64,000 nucleotides of DNA from Paramarasmius palmivorus (GCA_037176845.1 JAYKXP010000007.1:682001-746000), one strand, 5' to 3'; shown: positions 1 through 12,600, counted from the stretch's first letter. The notes: a model not told the origin generated them from the sequence alone. Numbers and translations: made by a program.

Positions 1-48
1 TCAACCACCTAGGCAACCGTTAACACGACGTGTGCAGCACCAGGACAC

Positions 49-1947
49 ATGCCGTGGGCAAGTGTTGCTGAGTCTGAACCCAGTATTCGGGTACCGGAAT
101 GTGTCAACACCTCCGATGACCATCGAGACGCGCTCTTTACTGCCAGGCGTAGAAGAGAAACCAGTCCAGCCATCGTTGCCAGAAAGGACCCTCCTTCAGA
201 ACCATGTCGACCACCGCCACGACGCGCCACAAGACACGGATCGTCGTCTTTCCGCGACGCTCTGGTTTTCGAACGCGAAATCACATTGGATACTGGCAAC
301 GAGAAAAAGCGATGGTCACTTCACGTACCAGCTTCCACTATGAACCCCGAGATGGTTGATATGATGTTGGAACTTCAACACCTGAGGTCCTTTTTCAAGG
401 AAGACCCTGAAGAAGAGGATGATACCGCCATGATACCGCCGTCTCTAATGGTTTCCAACTCCCACTTTACTCTTCCCCTATCTCTGCCTTCTACGGAAAG
501 CGTGGAATCATCTCCCCCAGCTACTCTCGCTGTTCGACGCGGTAATCGACCACTGCCACCTCTCTTGAGCAGTAACAGTGGCGTATTCGAGCCCTTGGAG
601 TCAAGCCCCTATTCTGATATCCCTACGGCTTTTCTTGGAACTCCCTCCTACGATTCGTCTTCCTTACAGGCAACCATTCCCATTCATCGGCCATCCGCAA
701 ACTTCAACGACATGGTGTATGACTTACGGTCCCGATGTGAGCCGCTTCAAACCAGACCCAGTATTCGGTTCCCATCTATCCAGGAAGACATGCAAGAACT
801 TGCCACAAAAGCCTTGTCTCCTAGTCGTACTGCCGATTCAGATGAATGGGGATTCGCTCAATCTATCATGCAGAAATACGGCAATACATTCTCAATAATC
901 AATCCAGTTGTCACGCCAGACGCCTCAGCTGATGAGCTGGATCTGACGCCAGACTCAATTGACTACACCCTTGTTTCGAGCCCACTAACAACCGTGACGC
1001 CTCCATTCAAGGGTCTGGATGACTCCGCTTCAATGACCACCCCAGATCATTCTTTCTCCTTGGAGAATCGGGCTTCTTCTTTGACGCACTCTATTTGTGA
1101 TTCCACAGGACCCACAACAGCTTCCCCTACTCCATCTGTGCGTAGTAGCTCCCCATCAGGCGGCCCTGTCAATCCTTCTCCCCGAGGTATCCTGAAGCGA
1201 TGCAAAAGCGTTCGGTTTGCCGAGTCTCCCATCGAAAACGAGCCGCCGGTTATCTCAAAGGAGGTCGCTGTCGGTCAGCCAACACTTCGTCATTCTCTAG
1301 GCTCCGCTCACCCCAAGCACAAGCTCCTGAAACGTCCATCCCCTCTACGTTCTACATTTACCCCACAAAGCAATCATGTCACATCTCTTTCACGTTCTAC
1401 TCCTTCTGAGCCACAGACTGTTCCGTCGTTACGCGCCGCAGGCAGGCAAAAATCACCCGCCACATACGGGAATGTTGTCACTAAACCACCGAGGTCATCG
1501 AATCGATCAGCTTCTGCTGCATGCGACAAAGGAGCACCTGGGTCTGCACTATCTTCACCTATACGATCCTCAACAATCATGACCCGTGGCCGGAACGGTG
1601 TAAACTCGAAGCAAACACCGGTAGCCAAGCTAGATTTCTCCACGCCGATGGCCAGTTCTTCACCTCCGAGACCAACTACGAGGACGAAGGTGACTCCTAC
1701 GCGTGCGCGGGCGCTCACAATCCCAGCTGTGAAGGATATCGAAAAGGACAAGAAGGTTGTGGAGGTCGATAAAGAGAAAGAGAACAAGCCAGCACCGAAA
1801 ACGCGTGCTTCCTTGTCTGCAACGTATACAGGTAATCGGGCTATGAACGAGAATGCGATCCGCAGAGGTAGTGTTGGGAGTGGGGAAGGTCAAGGGAGTA
1901 GTCGGATACGTGTACCGCTGAGGAAGATATTTACCAGATTCAAATAG
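49..1947 (+). CDS. Ser/Pro-rich disordered protein with a KSVRF motif
   Basis: Single open frame of 632 codons from the first ATG in the window to a TAG. No globular domain is recognised. The N-terminal ~130 residues hold a short ordered-looking patch (FEREITLDTG, then MVDMMLELQHLRSFF and an acidic EDPEEEDD). The rest is rich in Ser, Pro and Thr. Around residue 385 the sequence GILKRCKSVRFAESP contains KSVRF, which fits the RVxF consensus used to dock protein phosphatase 1; this is inference from the motif alone. The C-terminus is basic, with a KDIEKDKKVVEVDKEKENK helix-like stretch near residues 560-580. The frame starts 49 bases from the window edge, so an upstream exon cannot be excluded. 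A real gene is likely because the frame is long and its codons look ordered; the function is unknown. Confidence 0.7.
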   Translation: MPWASVAESEPSIRVPECVNTSDDHRDALFTARRRRETSPAIVARKDPPSEPCRPPPRRATRHGSSSFRDALVFEREITLDTGNEKKRWSLHVPASTMNPEMVDMMLELQHLRSFFKEDPEEEDDTAMIPPSLMVSNSHFTLPLSLPSTESVESSPPATLAVRRGNRPLPPLLSSNSGVFEPLESSPYSDIPTAFLGTPSYDSSSLQATIPIHRPSANFNDMVYDLRSRCEPLQTRPSIRFPSIQEDMQELATKALSPSRTADSDEWGFAQSIMQKYGNTFSIINPVVTPDASADELDLTPDSIDYTLVSSPLTTVTPPFKGLDDSASMTTPDHSFSLENRASSLTHSICDSTGPTTASPTPSVRSSSPSGGPVNPSPRGILKRCKSVRFAESPIENEPPVISKEVAVGQPTLRHSLGSAHPKHKLLKRPSPLRSTFTPQSNHVTSLSRSTPSEPQTVPSLRAAGRQKSPATYGNVVTKPPRSSNRSASAACDKGAPGSALSSPIRSSTIMTRGRNGVNSKQTPVAKLDFSTPMASSSPPRPTTRTKVTPTRARALTIPAVKDIEKDKKVVEVDKEKENKPAPKTRASLSATYTGNRAMNENAIRRGSVGSGEGQGSSRIRVPLRKIFTRFK

Positions 1948-2034
1948 TGTCCATGTAAAGCTTCGTTGTGTTTAATGTTCGTTGCAAGTATAACGGAAAG
2001 CTATAAGAATTACCATTGGGAGCTCTTGTCTCAA

Positions 2035-2119
2035 GGCCTGATGGTCTAGTAGTATGATTCCTTGTTAGGGCGAATAGCTCGTGTCGAGGAGGTCCCGGGT
2101 TCAATTCCCGGTCAGGCCC
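2035..2119 (+). tRNA. tRNA-Pro(AGG) with a 13-nt intron
   Basis: A full cloverleaf can be folded. Acceptor GGCCTGA (2035-2041) pairs with TCAGGCC (2112-2118), and the discriminator is C2119, as in eukaryotic proline tRNAs. The anticodon stem CCTTG (2060-2064) pairs with CGAGG (2085-2089). The T-arm is CCGGG-TTCAATT-CCCGG (2095-2111). The anticodon AGG lies at 2067-2069. A 13-nt intron (2071-2083) sits after position 37, the canonical place for nuclear tRNA introns. Removing it leaves a 7-nt loop TTAGGGT and a 72-nt mature body. No CCA is encoded, as expected for a nuclear gene. It lies between two protein genes and would be transcribed by RNA polymerase III from internal A and B boxes. Confidence 0.95.
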
Positions 2120-2217
2120 ATTATCTAAGATTTTTTACATTCTCGTAAGTACAATCATAACCACTACATACATGTACAGGTAGTTGACAGGTAGATTTCA
2201 GTTCATTGAGAGTCATG

Positions 2218-4465
2218 TTACATATGTCCACCTCTATTCCAACCCCTACCGGCAAATCCAACTCTGAAGATAGGACCCCCACGAGCGATCATCGGCGCGC
2301 TGGGATCATGAGGGAGACCTATTCGGAGAGGGAGCCTCGGCTCGTCCTTGTCCTGGAACTCCAATTCCACGTCACTATCATCATCATGTTCATTGGGCTT
2401 GACAGCAAATAAGTGTATGTTCCATCTGCATGTGAACAGGTGCCTTACCTCTAAATCAATAACCAGCGCACCCATGTGCCACCCAGACGCGGCAGCGCCT
2501 ACACAGAACCGTTGCTTTGGTTGCTTGCGATGGTGATCAAATCTGACCTCTGTGGGGACTTCAACATTTGCAGGTCGCCCGGATCCTCGATTCACAGCCT
2601 GCAAGCGTTGTTCCTCAGTGGCAAAACCACCAGGCGATCCGACGGGCAAGTCTGCAGGGTCACCCAGTCCCAACGCTCCATCCGAATACGCACCCCAAGT
2701 CAAAAGCTTTCCGTCGGAAGTAAGTGCCCCATAGTGGTAGTCCCCGAGTACAACGGATATGACAGACCGGTCCTGAAGCTCAGGGATAATCTGTGGTTGC
2801 GACTCGGTCGTAGTGTCGAGATCGCCCATGAGAACGATAGAACTTCCTTCTGTAGAATAAGCGATAAAGTGGCGGAAGTGTGCGGTAACCTAGAAAATGA
2901 AATGTCAACCATTCATCACCTGAGAAGCGTATTGAATTGCCATTCAATCTTACGTGTGTAATTTTCAGCTTGGCTGGAGGTGTGGCTTTCCTCTCAGCGT
3001 ACGTTGGGTGTGACCGGACCTTGGCCGATTCACTAAAGTTTGGGAGCTACAACACATATGCCAAGATGTCAAAAAGTAGGTCGAAAAATTCGGAGGACTC
3101 ACGTAGTGCCAACTCCCATTTTGGACAGTGTTTTCGCCGTCCAGCGAATCAAACATCAGGACATGGCCTCCGTTGGTGAGTCCAACCAGACGATTGTCAT
3201 AGGCTGCAATTTGAATGAGGCGGAAGTTTTGCTGGTTCGTTTCCTGATTCAGAGGGGGGAGAGGAGGCAACGAAGGAAGCAGGACAGGATCTACATCCAA
3301 CTCCCATGCAACGGACGGGATGGTATCACCTTGAGCCAACGCTTTCTTGTCTCCTTCGCGGTCCATTTCGGCCATTTTGTCGTCGTATCGGGTCTTCAGA
3401 GTTCCAGAGAATGGCCACCAAACCAGCACATCGCCTGCTTTGGTCAGCGCTGATGTGAATGCCCATCCACATTCAGCCTGGATGGGAGGCGAGTCTTGAT
3501 TTGTGAAATGATGCGATGTCATTCTGAAGGGTCGACCCCAGCTCAAGAAGTTCCAGATAGAGTTTCTAGCATCCAAAGAGCAGGCATGCAGCCTCCCGCA
3601 ACTGCGGTATGTCAGCGGTAAGTGGCTGCAATACCAATTTGAACGAGCTTTCTCACCTGATGCTACGTGTTGGATTCGGCAATGCTAATCTCATGGGAGT
3701 GTGCGCCGACTTCGCCGGTTCAGAGTATCCATCACTCATCAACGCATAACCTGTTCCATCCAGTGTTCCTGGAATAGATTTAAGAGCTAAGAATGGATTG
3801 CATTGCATCAGATCTTGGACCACCCACCCCAAACATGTATGTGACCCTCGTCGTCCAGTGCGTGAAATGACCTGTTTATCGGCAGCAATTTTAATGAAGA
3901 ATGGCGATACAGATAGAGTTCTGCAGACATACATTCCACCGGCCACGAGACTTACGATGCGCTTTCCGGGAATACGAAGTTCGGTAGGAAAGGGGACACC
4001 GGGAAGCGTTGCCTTAGGGAATCTTGTAAGACCTAGGCGACCATGCTGTTTATTTCTGTTCGTGGATGAATTAGCAGTATATCCCGAATGCATACGAGAA
4101 CGACTCACCCCCAAACGAACACTGTGTTTCATCAAATGAACCTGTGCCCTCAGATAACCGGGATTGACGCTCACCTCGCGGTTTTCTGAGCCTGCGATAG
4201 ATAAATTTCCAGCCGGCTGTACGAGCAGTTCCTGCTCCAGAAAAGTTGAAATCTGCTTGAATCTTGCGTTTCCAAAAGGTTTCGTCATTGCATAACGTTG
4301 CAAAGAACTGAAACGCTTCTTCATCAGCCTCGAATCTTCCCAAGTCTATCAAATCTTAATATCTACCCTGTTTGTTGATCCAAGGTTCAATAAGTCCTCC
4401 AGTGGAAGCATTGGTAGAAGAACATCAAGATGAAGCTCTACTGGGAGGTCGGTAATACCAGGCAT
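2218..4465 (-). CDS. F-box protein with RCC1 repeats, SAF1-like (SCF substrate adaptor)
   Basis: Multi-exon gene. The start ATG at 4465 opens an F-box (DLPVELHLDVLLPMLPLEDL, then NLGSTNR). A 59-nt intron with branch site CTGAT follows, and the frame continues as FFATLCNDETFWKRKI, the classic second half of the F-box. Downstream exons carry RCC1-type beta-propeller segments, such as GRLGLTRFP and the block around 2650-2830 with SVISVVLGDYHYGALTSDGK and LLTWGAYSDGALGLGDP. The last intron is 51 nt, and the protein ends in a Gly/Arg-rich tail before a TAA. F-box plus RCC1 is the architecture of yeast Saf1, an SCF ubiquitin-ligase adaptor that targets adenine deaminase Aah1. The substrate here is not known. 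Internal exon borders between 2900 and 4300 are approximate. Confidence 0.85.
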
Positions 4466-7400
4466 ATCGACGATGATGAGAGTTGAGAGAAAGAAGAACA
4501 AAGGGGAGATTAGAGACGCTGCGAGCCAACTGCGAGCTGCGCCGCTGGTGTATTCGATGACGTAGACGCCTGCCGGCCCGTCTAGACCGTGCAGTGCCGC
4601 ACAAGTTCAACACCTTCGTAACTGTGAAGGCTCTCTTTTCCCACTCTACCGAACTTGACAAGCTTGACACTCGACTCGCAACGTTCGTGCATTTTTATGG
4701 TGTTCACCAAGTTTGACTTTGATTTAGTACGCGAATTCTTTCCTTTTCAGTGTTTCATTGACCCGCATTCAGTCGTAAAGGCGTAAATTCCTCAGTGCGG
4801 ACGAGAAGGCCTAGAGTCCCAGTAAACGATGTCGGAGATGGTTGAGGAAGGCTCTTAGACTTGCTAGGGAAGTATTGAGGTACGTCAAGCACTTACGACC
4901 TCTTGATCGAATTTACCCATCTTTTCATTTTGTAGTCTTGATCTCCTCTTCAACGACCCTGATTTGCTTTCCATCTTGAGTGTTGGAGGGCTGACATGCT
5001 CTAAAGAAACTGGCCATCAAAGCTGCGAAAATTCAGCCGCCGTCAGTGCGTTTCTCTGTCAAAAATGCTTATCATATGCCCATTGCCGATGAATATCATG
5101 TTCTCCCAATATAGGTGCATGGGCAAGCTGACCAGTGACACGTCCCGGTCAGTCACGTTCGGCTGCAACTCGTACGGGCATGCTCGGTCGTCTCCTCATC
5201 TCCGCGACAGACGGGGTGCCTCAGACGCTGGCTTGTACGGCTTCTCACATTCCTAGTTACTTACCGGTTCCAAGACTCAAGCAGCATCGAAGACCCAAGG
5301 GGGATAAGTTCGAGACGCATCTTGGGCGCGCGCATAACCGCAACTCTCGGGAGAAGGCTTTATGTGCGTTTCCTCTGCACTTTCTCGTTCTTAATCGCAT
5401 TAGACGAACAAGTGACCGCATTGCATGCAAAAAGACTCAGAGGTCAAAGAAGCGGACTCTTTACTGCGGAAACCTTACTCAGTGCTTCCGCATTACATAC
5501 GAAGCATTGAAAATGACAAGGCTCAAATGAGCACGAAAGGTGCGAGATCCTTTTCCATTTGGCGGCTACCATTTGTGTCTTGGTCACCAAGTGTCTTGAG
5601 CATAATTTTTATGACAGGATCAGCCGGATGGTTGTGGTCCGGGCCTCTTCGTCCTCCTTCAAGTTTCTGTTTCTAAACAGGCTGTCAAGGATAGTGTCAA
5701 CAATCCTTTAGGGTTCCGAGCAAATACCCATTTATTCGGATATCCAGAGCGGAAACATCACGAATAGGACGTTTATGTGAAGGCCCAAGCTTCGATCAAG
5801 GCGCCAGCGATAGACATATAGGTCATGAGATACCGATACCTAGGAGAGTGACATTTATCAGCCTCGGGCACGGGCATGGGCAGGACCAGGCAGGGACCTA
5901 GACAAGGACGAAGTGATTTTTGGAAAGTACTTGCGATATACTCCAAGGCGCTGTGTGCTACGCTCGATTGATTGTGAAGTTCCATAGGTATTTCGAAACA
6001 CGCCCACTCAATGGGCGCCAGTCGTGCATACTCTGATTCTATACTTAGCCCCACAAATTGCCTTCGGATACCGACCTTGTGGATGCTACGCCAAGGAAAC
6101 AGCATACCCCCACTGAATGCCATCATGACCTGGACCAGTCACGTAGCTTTGCGCAAAAAATTGACCGATGGCTGCTGCGTACAACCGCTCGAATCATTCA
6201 ACCTGCTATCTGAGCGTCCCTGACACGCATGGTCCCCATGTTTACTTGGTTCAAAACATCTAAAGGCAGTCGGTGACCCAATCATGGGTATCGACGCGTC
6301 CCCAGGATGTCCGCTATGGAGAAAACGAGCCGTTTACCCCGTTCTCCAGCTCTATCTTCGCGAGAGGCATCTGAGCAAGACAGCAGGCTTACAACGTCTA
6401 ATTCAAGTTTATAGTAGTAAGCCTTTCTCATGAAGGATCCACTCATGTCTAACTTCGGTCCAACAGGAAGCGCTCCAGACAGTGGTTCTAGCCCATTGAT
6501 TTTGCAGTGAATATTCAAACAAGGATTCATACATTCCGGTCAAAGATGGAGCTCTACAGCTCTGAGATATTTCAGAGACTTACATACATTTCTTGCAGGG
6601 TTGGTCGATCCTTAAAGATCGCTGAATCAATGTAATTGGAAGGACGTGTCGCTGATTATTAGTGACAATTATGCAACTTGGGCCCTGATAGTGACAATCC
6701 TTTGTACGTTATACCACTACTCAGGTCATAAACACTTTACGAGAATTCCGATCACTTATTGACCTGCATATGAAGGTTCCAAGGATGGGAAGGCGTTCCT
6801 TATGACCGTACACCGTGCTTAGACACCCAGGGAAGGTTCAAGGAGTCAGGACCAAGCCAAGGATCCTGATAGGCACGTTCTGGAACTCGATATGGCCAGG
6901 AACGCAGGTGCCATTGCGAGACCCTGTATATGTCCAGCTCATTCCACACACAAATTCGTTTGATCCTCTTTTTCTCCGCGTCGGAAACCTTCTGCATCCG
7001 ATGTTTAATGATAGCCACGAGCGGATACACTGTCAACAGCACAGGAGCCGGGACCAAACCTAATATTGGTGAATGCGGACCCGCACCTTCTATTGAAAAA
7101 ATCTGCCTGTGGCGCGACGACGACACGCCACAAAATGAAGCGGAGCAAACCACTCAAAGCTGATCAATGCTACGTGGTGGATATAATCGAATTTACGGCT
7201 GAGGACGTTGTCTGTAATCGGGACATTCATCTTGCGAGTGGACTCGAGTGAGAACCCGCTCGCCTCACAGGTAACCGAACACGCCTCACATTCTGATCCA
7301 GAAGTACTAGTTATTCTGAAACGAGGCTCCGAGGATAGTCGCGTGTATTTAATCAGACTTTAAGGTATTACTTTTACAATAATAGCGAGCAACATCGGTA

Positions 7401-7989
7401 TTGACTACTATACGTTGGGCTAGATATACACATGAAAGCATTTCGCGCAAGGTTAATGGTATGTACAAGTGAACAAACAGGGGTGACAACAGACAGTGTG
7501 ATAGTAGCATGAAGGAGGGGGTGAGGATAGTGACAACAAAAAAAAATATACAGTATGAGACAACACGCCCGAAGGTAGAGTAAACACTAGCAATGTACAC
7601 AAAATAGCGGGTGGCGCAGGTGAAATGAGATACAAAAAATTACACCCAGTGCGACTGGCCGAGATAATGTAACCGTGGTATGATCGAAATATCTGCAGAA
7701 ATGTAGTAATGAAGATATAATGTAATACCAAGTCGGCGACGACAAACTTTAAGAGCGTTCGTCTTTCAAGAGATGCTGATAGATAATTCCAAGAGTAACG
7801 GAAAGGACAGGATAAAGTGCGAAATGCGTGTACGAGACCCGTGCCAATGTCTGAGATCTAATAGACCCCGATACACCAGTCCAGCTCGACTGGCCACTAG
7901 ATTCAGGAGCGAATAGCAGGTCCACAGACAAGGCAAGGGGAGAGAAGGGGCCTAGAGAAGCAGAAACCCTAGAAGCATCGTGTGGTGGC
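4466..7989. other. Gene-poor interval, possible relic exons
   Basis: No gene could be supported in these 3.5 kb. Minus-strand open segments at 5773-6126, 6282-6530 and 6800-7153 look mildly protein-like. For example, 6800-7153 has a hydrophobic stretch PAPVLLTVYPLVAIIKHRM followed by a charged segment. They do not join into a convincing spliced frame and match no family I recognise. The left end must hold the promoter of the F-box gene. The right end (about 7350-7989) is the 3' flank of the Con7-like gene and is rich in A and T. Confidence 0.5.
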
Positions 7990-10100
7990 TCAAAATCCAC
8001 CATCACGTCCACGACCTGCATGTGCAGAACTTGATCTTCCAACACTCTCGTCGCCGTAATACGCTTCCGGATCGTACGTCATGTTGCCACCTGCTTGCAT
8101 TGGAGGCAATGTTTCGCGGGGCTCGTATCCGGGAAGGGGGGTCAAGAGCGTGCTATTCGGAGGAAGACGGCCTGTCATCATCTGCGGTGGTGTAGGTATG
8201 GAGAGAGGTCGATCTGATGAACCACCTGATGGGTACGAGGGGGATTCCATAGAATGGACATTGTGGTCCTGTCCGTAGTTGTAGGCTAGGCCTGAGTGCG
8301 AGGGTAGTGAGGTAGACATATATCCAGAGTGCGAGACACTCGGTCGATGGGACGATGGTACGTTCCAGGAGCTGATGCCACTCTCGCTATACCGACGGAC
8401 GGGTACGGCGGTGTAGTTCGGTCTCTCCATGGAGCTGGAATAGTAGTTGTCACCTCCAATATAACCGCGAGGAGTTGTTGACAACGAAGGAAGACTCTGA
8501 GGAGTCGAGAAGGGGTATCTCTGCGGAGGCGATGCGTAATGGCTATCATGGCGATCGTAGAACTCACGCTCATTAGTCGGGTTGCCTAACATTGCACGAC
8601 GTGCAGCAGCAGTCGCCGCGGCTTCCTGCTCCTTCTTTGCCTTCCTCCACTGCTTTCGCAGCTCCTTGAATTCTGGAAGAGTTATCCATCAGAATCATAG
8701 GTAATAAGATGTACGAAAGATAACGCACCATTTGGACTACGTTTTGAACCATGTTTTTGCATAGTCACATGTGCATTCAGATGGTTTAAGGTCCCATACG
8801 CCTTGTTGCAGTCTGGCCAGGAGCACTGATACAGTCGCTCGATTTCGTCGTATCGTCTGCGAGGGCGCTTCCGGACTGCGTTACCAGGTAGCGCCACGAA
8901 CGAGTATGTTCGGCTGCTGGGATCGGCGCTGTTCGATTTGCGGCGGTCACTAGAACTTGTGCCAGCTTCTGGGATATCTGAAGGCGGGAAACCTGGGGAA
9001 TCTGATGTTATTGACGTCTGTGAGACGCCGATGGGACCGCGGGCATTTGAAGATGAAGAGGTACCTGTTCCTGGTGGTGAAGGCCCATAGGGATCTTCTG
9101 TAGGTGGATATTGCAAAGTCGGCGACCTCATACTGAAGTCTGGTTGAAAAGGCGACAGTGGAGACTCCAAAGCATCTCCGGTGTGGAAAGGTGTGTCTGG
9201 CGGCATGTGACGCGGGTCGTCACCACTCGTACGAGATTGGGAAAATGGCAGTTGCTGGTGGTGGCGCAAATCCCGAACAGAGCCGAGACTATTGCCTCGT
9301 TGGTGAGGAGCACGAAAAGGAGAGGTATACGACGCGCTATACGGATAGCGGCTGGCAGAGTCGGCATTAGTGCCAGAGGATGCAGAGAACCCACTGGAGG
9401 AATGAATAGAAGGCTCGGACATGCGTCGTAGATCCGTGGTGTTGGTGTCTTGAGAAGGGTAACTGGTGGTGTCCGGGTTACTGAGGAAAGAATGAGAATC
9501 ACTGCCCTGAAGCAGCTGGCTTGGATGTTTTAAATCCTCGTCAGGATCTGCTCGGAAATTAGGTGAGGTAGAGGGAAGTTGATCTTGAGAGTGCGGTTCA
9601 GGAGATGAATAGAAAAAACCCGCAGAAGACTGTACGTCACCAGGCGAAGGGGAATCCGTAGGGTAAGAAGCAGGAGCATCGGATTTCCTTATATCACTGA
9701 CAGTGCCTATTGAATAATTGGTAGCAGGCACTGAACCGTGATAGATATTGGAGGGAGAAGATGTAGTAGGGTAAGCGGAGGGCGGATCACTGTCGTACAT
9801 TTCCGTGGATGAACTGGGTGAACCGAACGAGGTTGAATTTGAACCACAATTATCATAGTGGTAATTCGGTGAAGAATAGGCTTGGGAAGAACGGGGAGAA
9901 GTTGACGATTCCCCGTTCCCAGTGCCCTCCGTTGAACTCGAATACGCGGGAGATACTGGTGCAAAATCGAGCTGAGCAATGTCCTGATAGAAAGTACTGG
10001 AGACAGCGAGTCTCGGACGCGTGAATATTGTGTTGGATGCTGGCTCGCAGGAAGGGGCGAAGTGGAACGGCACGGGTGCTGGGAGAGGAGCGGGAAGCAT
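7990..10100 (-). CDS. Con7-like C2H2 zinc-finger transcription factor
   Basis: Two coding exons (10100-8729 and 8672-7990) separated by a 56-nt intron; the joined frame gives 684 residues. The first ~390 residues are Ser/Thr/Pro-rich and disordered. A basic patch KRPRRRYDEIERL leads into a C2H2 finger, YQCSWPDCNKAYGTLNHLNAH then VTMQKHG. Across the intron follows EFKELRKQWRKAKKEQE, the basic helical extension typical of Con7 and related fungal regulators. In Magnaporthe Con7 governs conidiation and infection-related morphogenesis; the role here is inferred only by homology. ATG 10100 is preferred because a CTTTTCAG acceptor-like sequence lies directly upstream, suggesting a 5'-UTR intron. A possible upstream ATG exon at 10243 would be out of frame if spliced there. 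Confidence 0.88.
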
Positions 10101-10211
10101 CTGAAAAGGCAAAGAAGAAGAACCAGTCGAAGGGGGAATTTAAGAGAAATAAGCAGAAAATAATCATGAATGTGTTCGCGCAGAAATAGAAAGAAATCGG
10201 GGCACCTGAAC

Positions 10212-10225
10212 AGATCTCGAGATCT
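10212..10225. promoter_or_regulatory. 14-bp perfect palindrome upstream of the Con7-like gene
   Basis: AGATCTCGAGATCT is a perfect inverted repeat 112 bp upstream of the chosen Con7-like start codon. It could be a dimeric transcription-factor site or chance; nothing else in the sequence decides between them. Confidence 0.3.
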
Positions 10226-12600
10226 CGTCACACTTGTCACCATGCTGGAACAATCAAATAAAAATATTATTTGTTATATCTCCTTCCGCCACTTGGCGGG
10301 ATCAACTGACCATCCCCATATCTCAATTGACCCGTTTCAAGCGACCTCCATATACTACCTTATCCGACCGTTCTTCTTTCCGCGCTGTTTTTTCCCAGTC
10401 ACGATCCCTTGACAAGGTCCTTTTTATCCGCAATCTTCGTGCCAGATTTTCAATCTTGTCGCTCAGTATCTCCATACATTGGCCGATGTCACCTGTGCGC
10501 CCACCCGAATAATGGGCCAATTACAAGGCGAGCTGCGGCAAAAGAGGGTATGCAATCTAAATTGGCATCATAAGCCGACCACCCCTCCCGTACCGTCGAT
10601 GCCGCCATCACCTTGAGGAGCACTGTGATTGTCTACCGAAATATCCTTGCGGGGTACGGCTGTGTCCAACCCAAGACTGAGCAATCACCCAGGTACCGGT
10701 CTGTCGTTGTCGCTTGCTCCTGTCTCGCACATTCCTTGAACGAATGGTGCAATGACCGAAAAGGGAAGACCCGGGAGAGGATGAATTCATTCATTCATTT
10801 TTTCTTGCGGTTCCGTTCGATCGACCACTCAACTTCCGCTTCACAAACTTAATCAGATGAGTGCAACAGGGCGGGTAGTGAGCAAGGGCATACCGTATCA
10901 CCCTTGTTCATCACATCGAGATGAACTCGTGACGTTACTGTCGCGTCTCTATACACACGCCCACATCCCTTGACGCTGAGGGCTGTGAGGTAAAGACAAG
11001 ATGGCTGAGCAGTGAGAAAGTGGATTGCGACGTACGCATCATTCCGGTTTCGTCGGATGGATTGGCCTCGGGCTTCACTTTCCTTTTTCATATGAATTAA
11101 TCCTCGCATTCGTAAACACACCTATATTCTTGACTTTCACACCGGTCATATAAAACGCCTCTCTTTGATGTGAAGAAGCGTATCTTTGCCAGTGTCACTG
11201 TCCGGCACTGAGAAAACAATGACGCATTTGAAGTGAGAAAATCGGCCCAAAGAGTGTAGCTTTGAGCATGGCTATAATTGGTAAATATCGACAGCAGTAT
11301 AGGAAACGACAAACTCAACAGATAACACCAGCTGACCTTAACAGACCTGAACAAACTGAAACGGTAAATCGGTACGACTCTGTTCCTTGACGAAACGCGT
11401 GACAGGTTGAGGATGGATTACATTTGCGATCTTCGTCTTGCTGTGAGCGCCTGAGCCTGATCAGATGAAGCCATTGATATGCATCGCTGTACTGGCCGGG
11501 TGGGCATGTCGTGCCAGCGAGCGTGTTCAAACGTTCACAGAGGGTCCCCAGAATCCAGATGGAGTACGGACCCTTCGGCTCGGATGAGCGCGGACACCAA
11601 GCGGACACCGTGAGACGACGCGAATTATCTGGATGCCGACCGCTACGTGTTATCGCGACCAAGGCGGTTATGGTTTTCCGTGAAAACATACTAATCAAGA
11701 AAGACGAGCCCAGCATCACGCATAGAATGGATAAATGTCCAAGGAAGGAGGGAATCGGAGTGATTGACTAATACGAGACTGCGGGTCGTCATCAAAGATT
11801 CAGAAAACAGACTTCTTGTCAACACTCCTTTTGTGTCTCCCGAGCTTCGTATTCGAAGAATTAACGATATGTTTGGCTGGGAACCGGTCCGTGAAAGCTC
11901 TCAATCAGCTGAGAACCATTACAACAGCTTCGATTACCGCTTGGGAAGTTTTCTTGAGTGGAAGTGCAACGTGGGGATCGACGTATGACTAAAGATAAAA
12001 TATCACGGAGGTCTATAGGGAGTTGTTTGAGCCTTTGAAAGAAGCCACGTTTCTCCAGATGTAATTTCAGCAAAAGCGGACCCTGATTTTTGAAACGCAC
12101 ATGAATTGCAGAGGATAATCGAAAGAAGACGATCGCGCACCGGACGAAACGTGCTAGCCCCGTGTCTCTTGCTGAGAAGAGGTTCTTCTCAGGTCATATG
12201 GAGAGAGGAGAGTTCCGAACTGTATCTTCCGGGACGTCATTGATATTGAGAAGAAAAAGTTTGCTGTATTGATGCAGTTCCGAGAAGAATGAACGATAGA
12301 TGTCTTTGAATCAGAGTGATGAAAGCAAGCGAACGAAGAGAAGAAGCGAATACATGCACTTTGGCAGGCCGCTCTTGAATTCGCGCCACCACAACCGACC
12401 GTGTACAGTAGAATGTATCTTTGTATGCATCATTGCGGAATGAGGAATTCTGCGCAACTTGGAATCACTGAGGCGAAAAGAAAAACCAGCATTGTGACAT
12501 TGGCAAAACAAATCAAAGGTCCCAAGGAGATATAGTCAGCTGATGATTATCGGATTGACGAATCGGAAAAGAGCGAGCTGACGTCGAGATTGGCGAATGT

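Noticed and set aside
7749..8045. Minus-strand open frame overlapping the end of the Con7-like gene
   Set aside because: Overlaps the 3' end of the zinc-finger gene in another frame and has no domain; treated as a shadow and 3' UTR.
10212..10225. Palindrome considered as a transposon inverted-repeat end or target site
   Set aside because: No matching copy or transposase text nearby; kept only as a possible regulatory site.
10101..10243. Upstream ATG at 10243 as the true start of the Con7-like protein
   Set aside because: Splicing from the nearest donor to the acceptor at 10101 puts the zinc-finger frame out of register; ATG 10100 is in frame.
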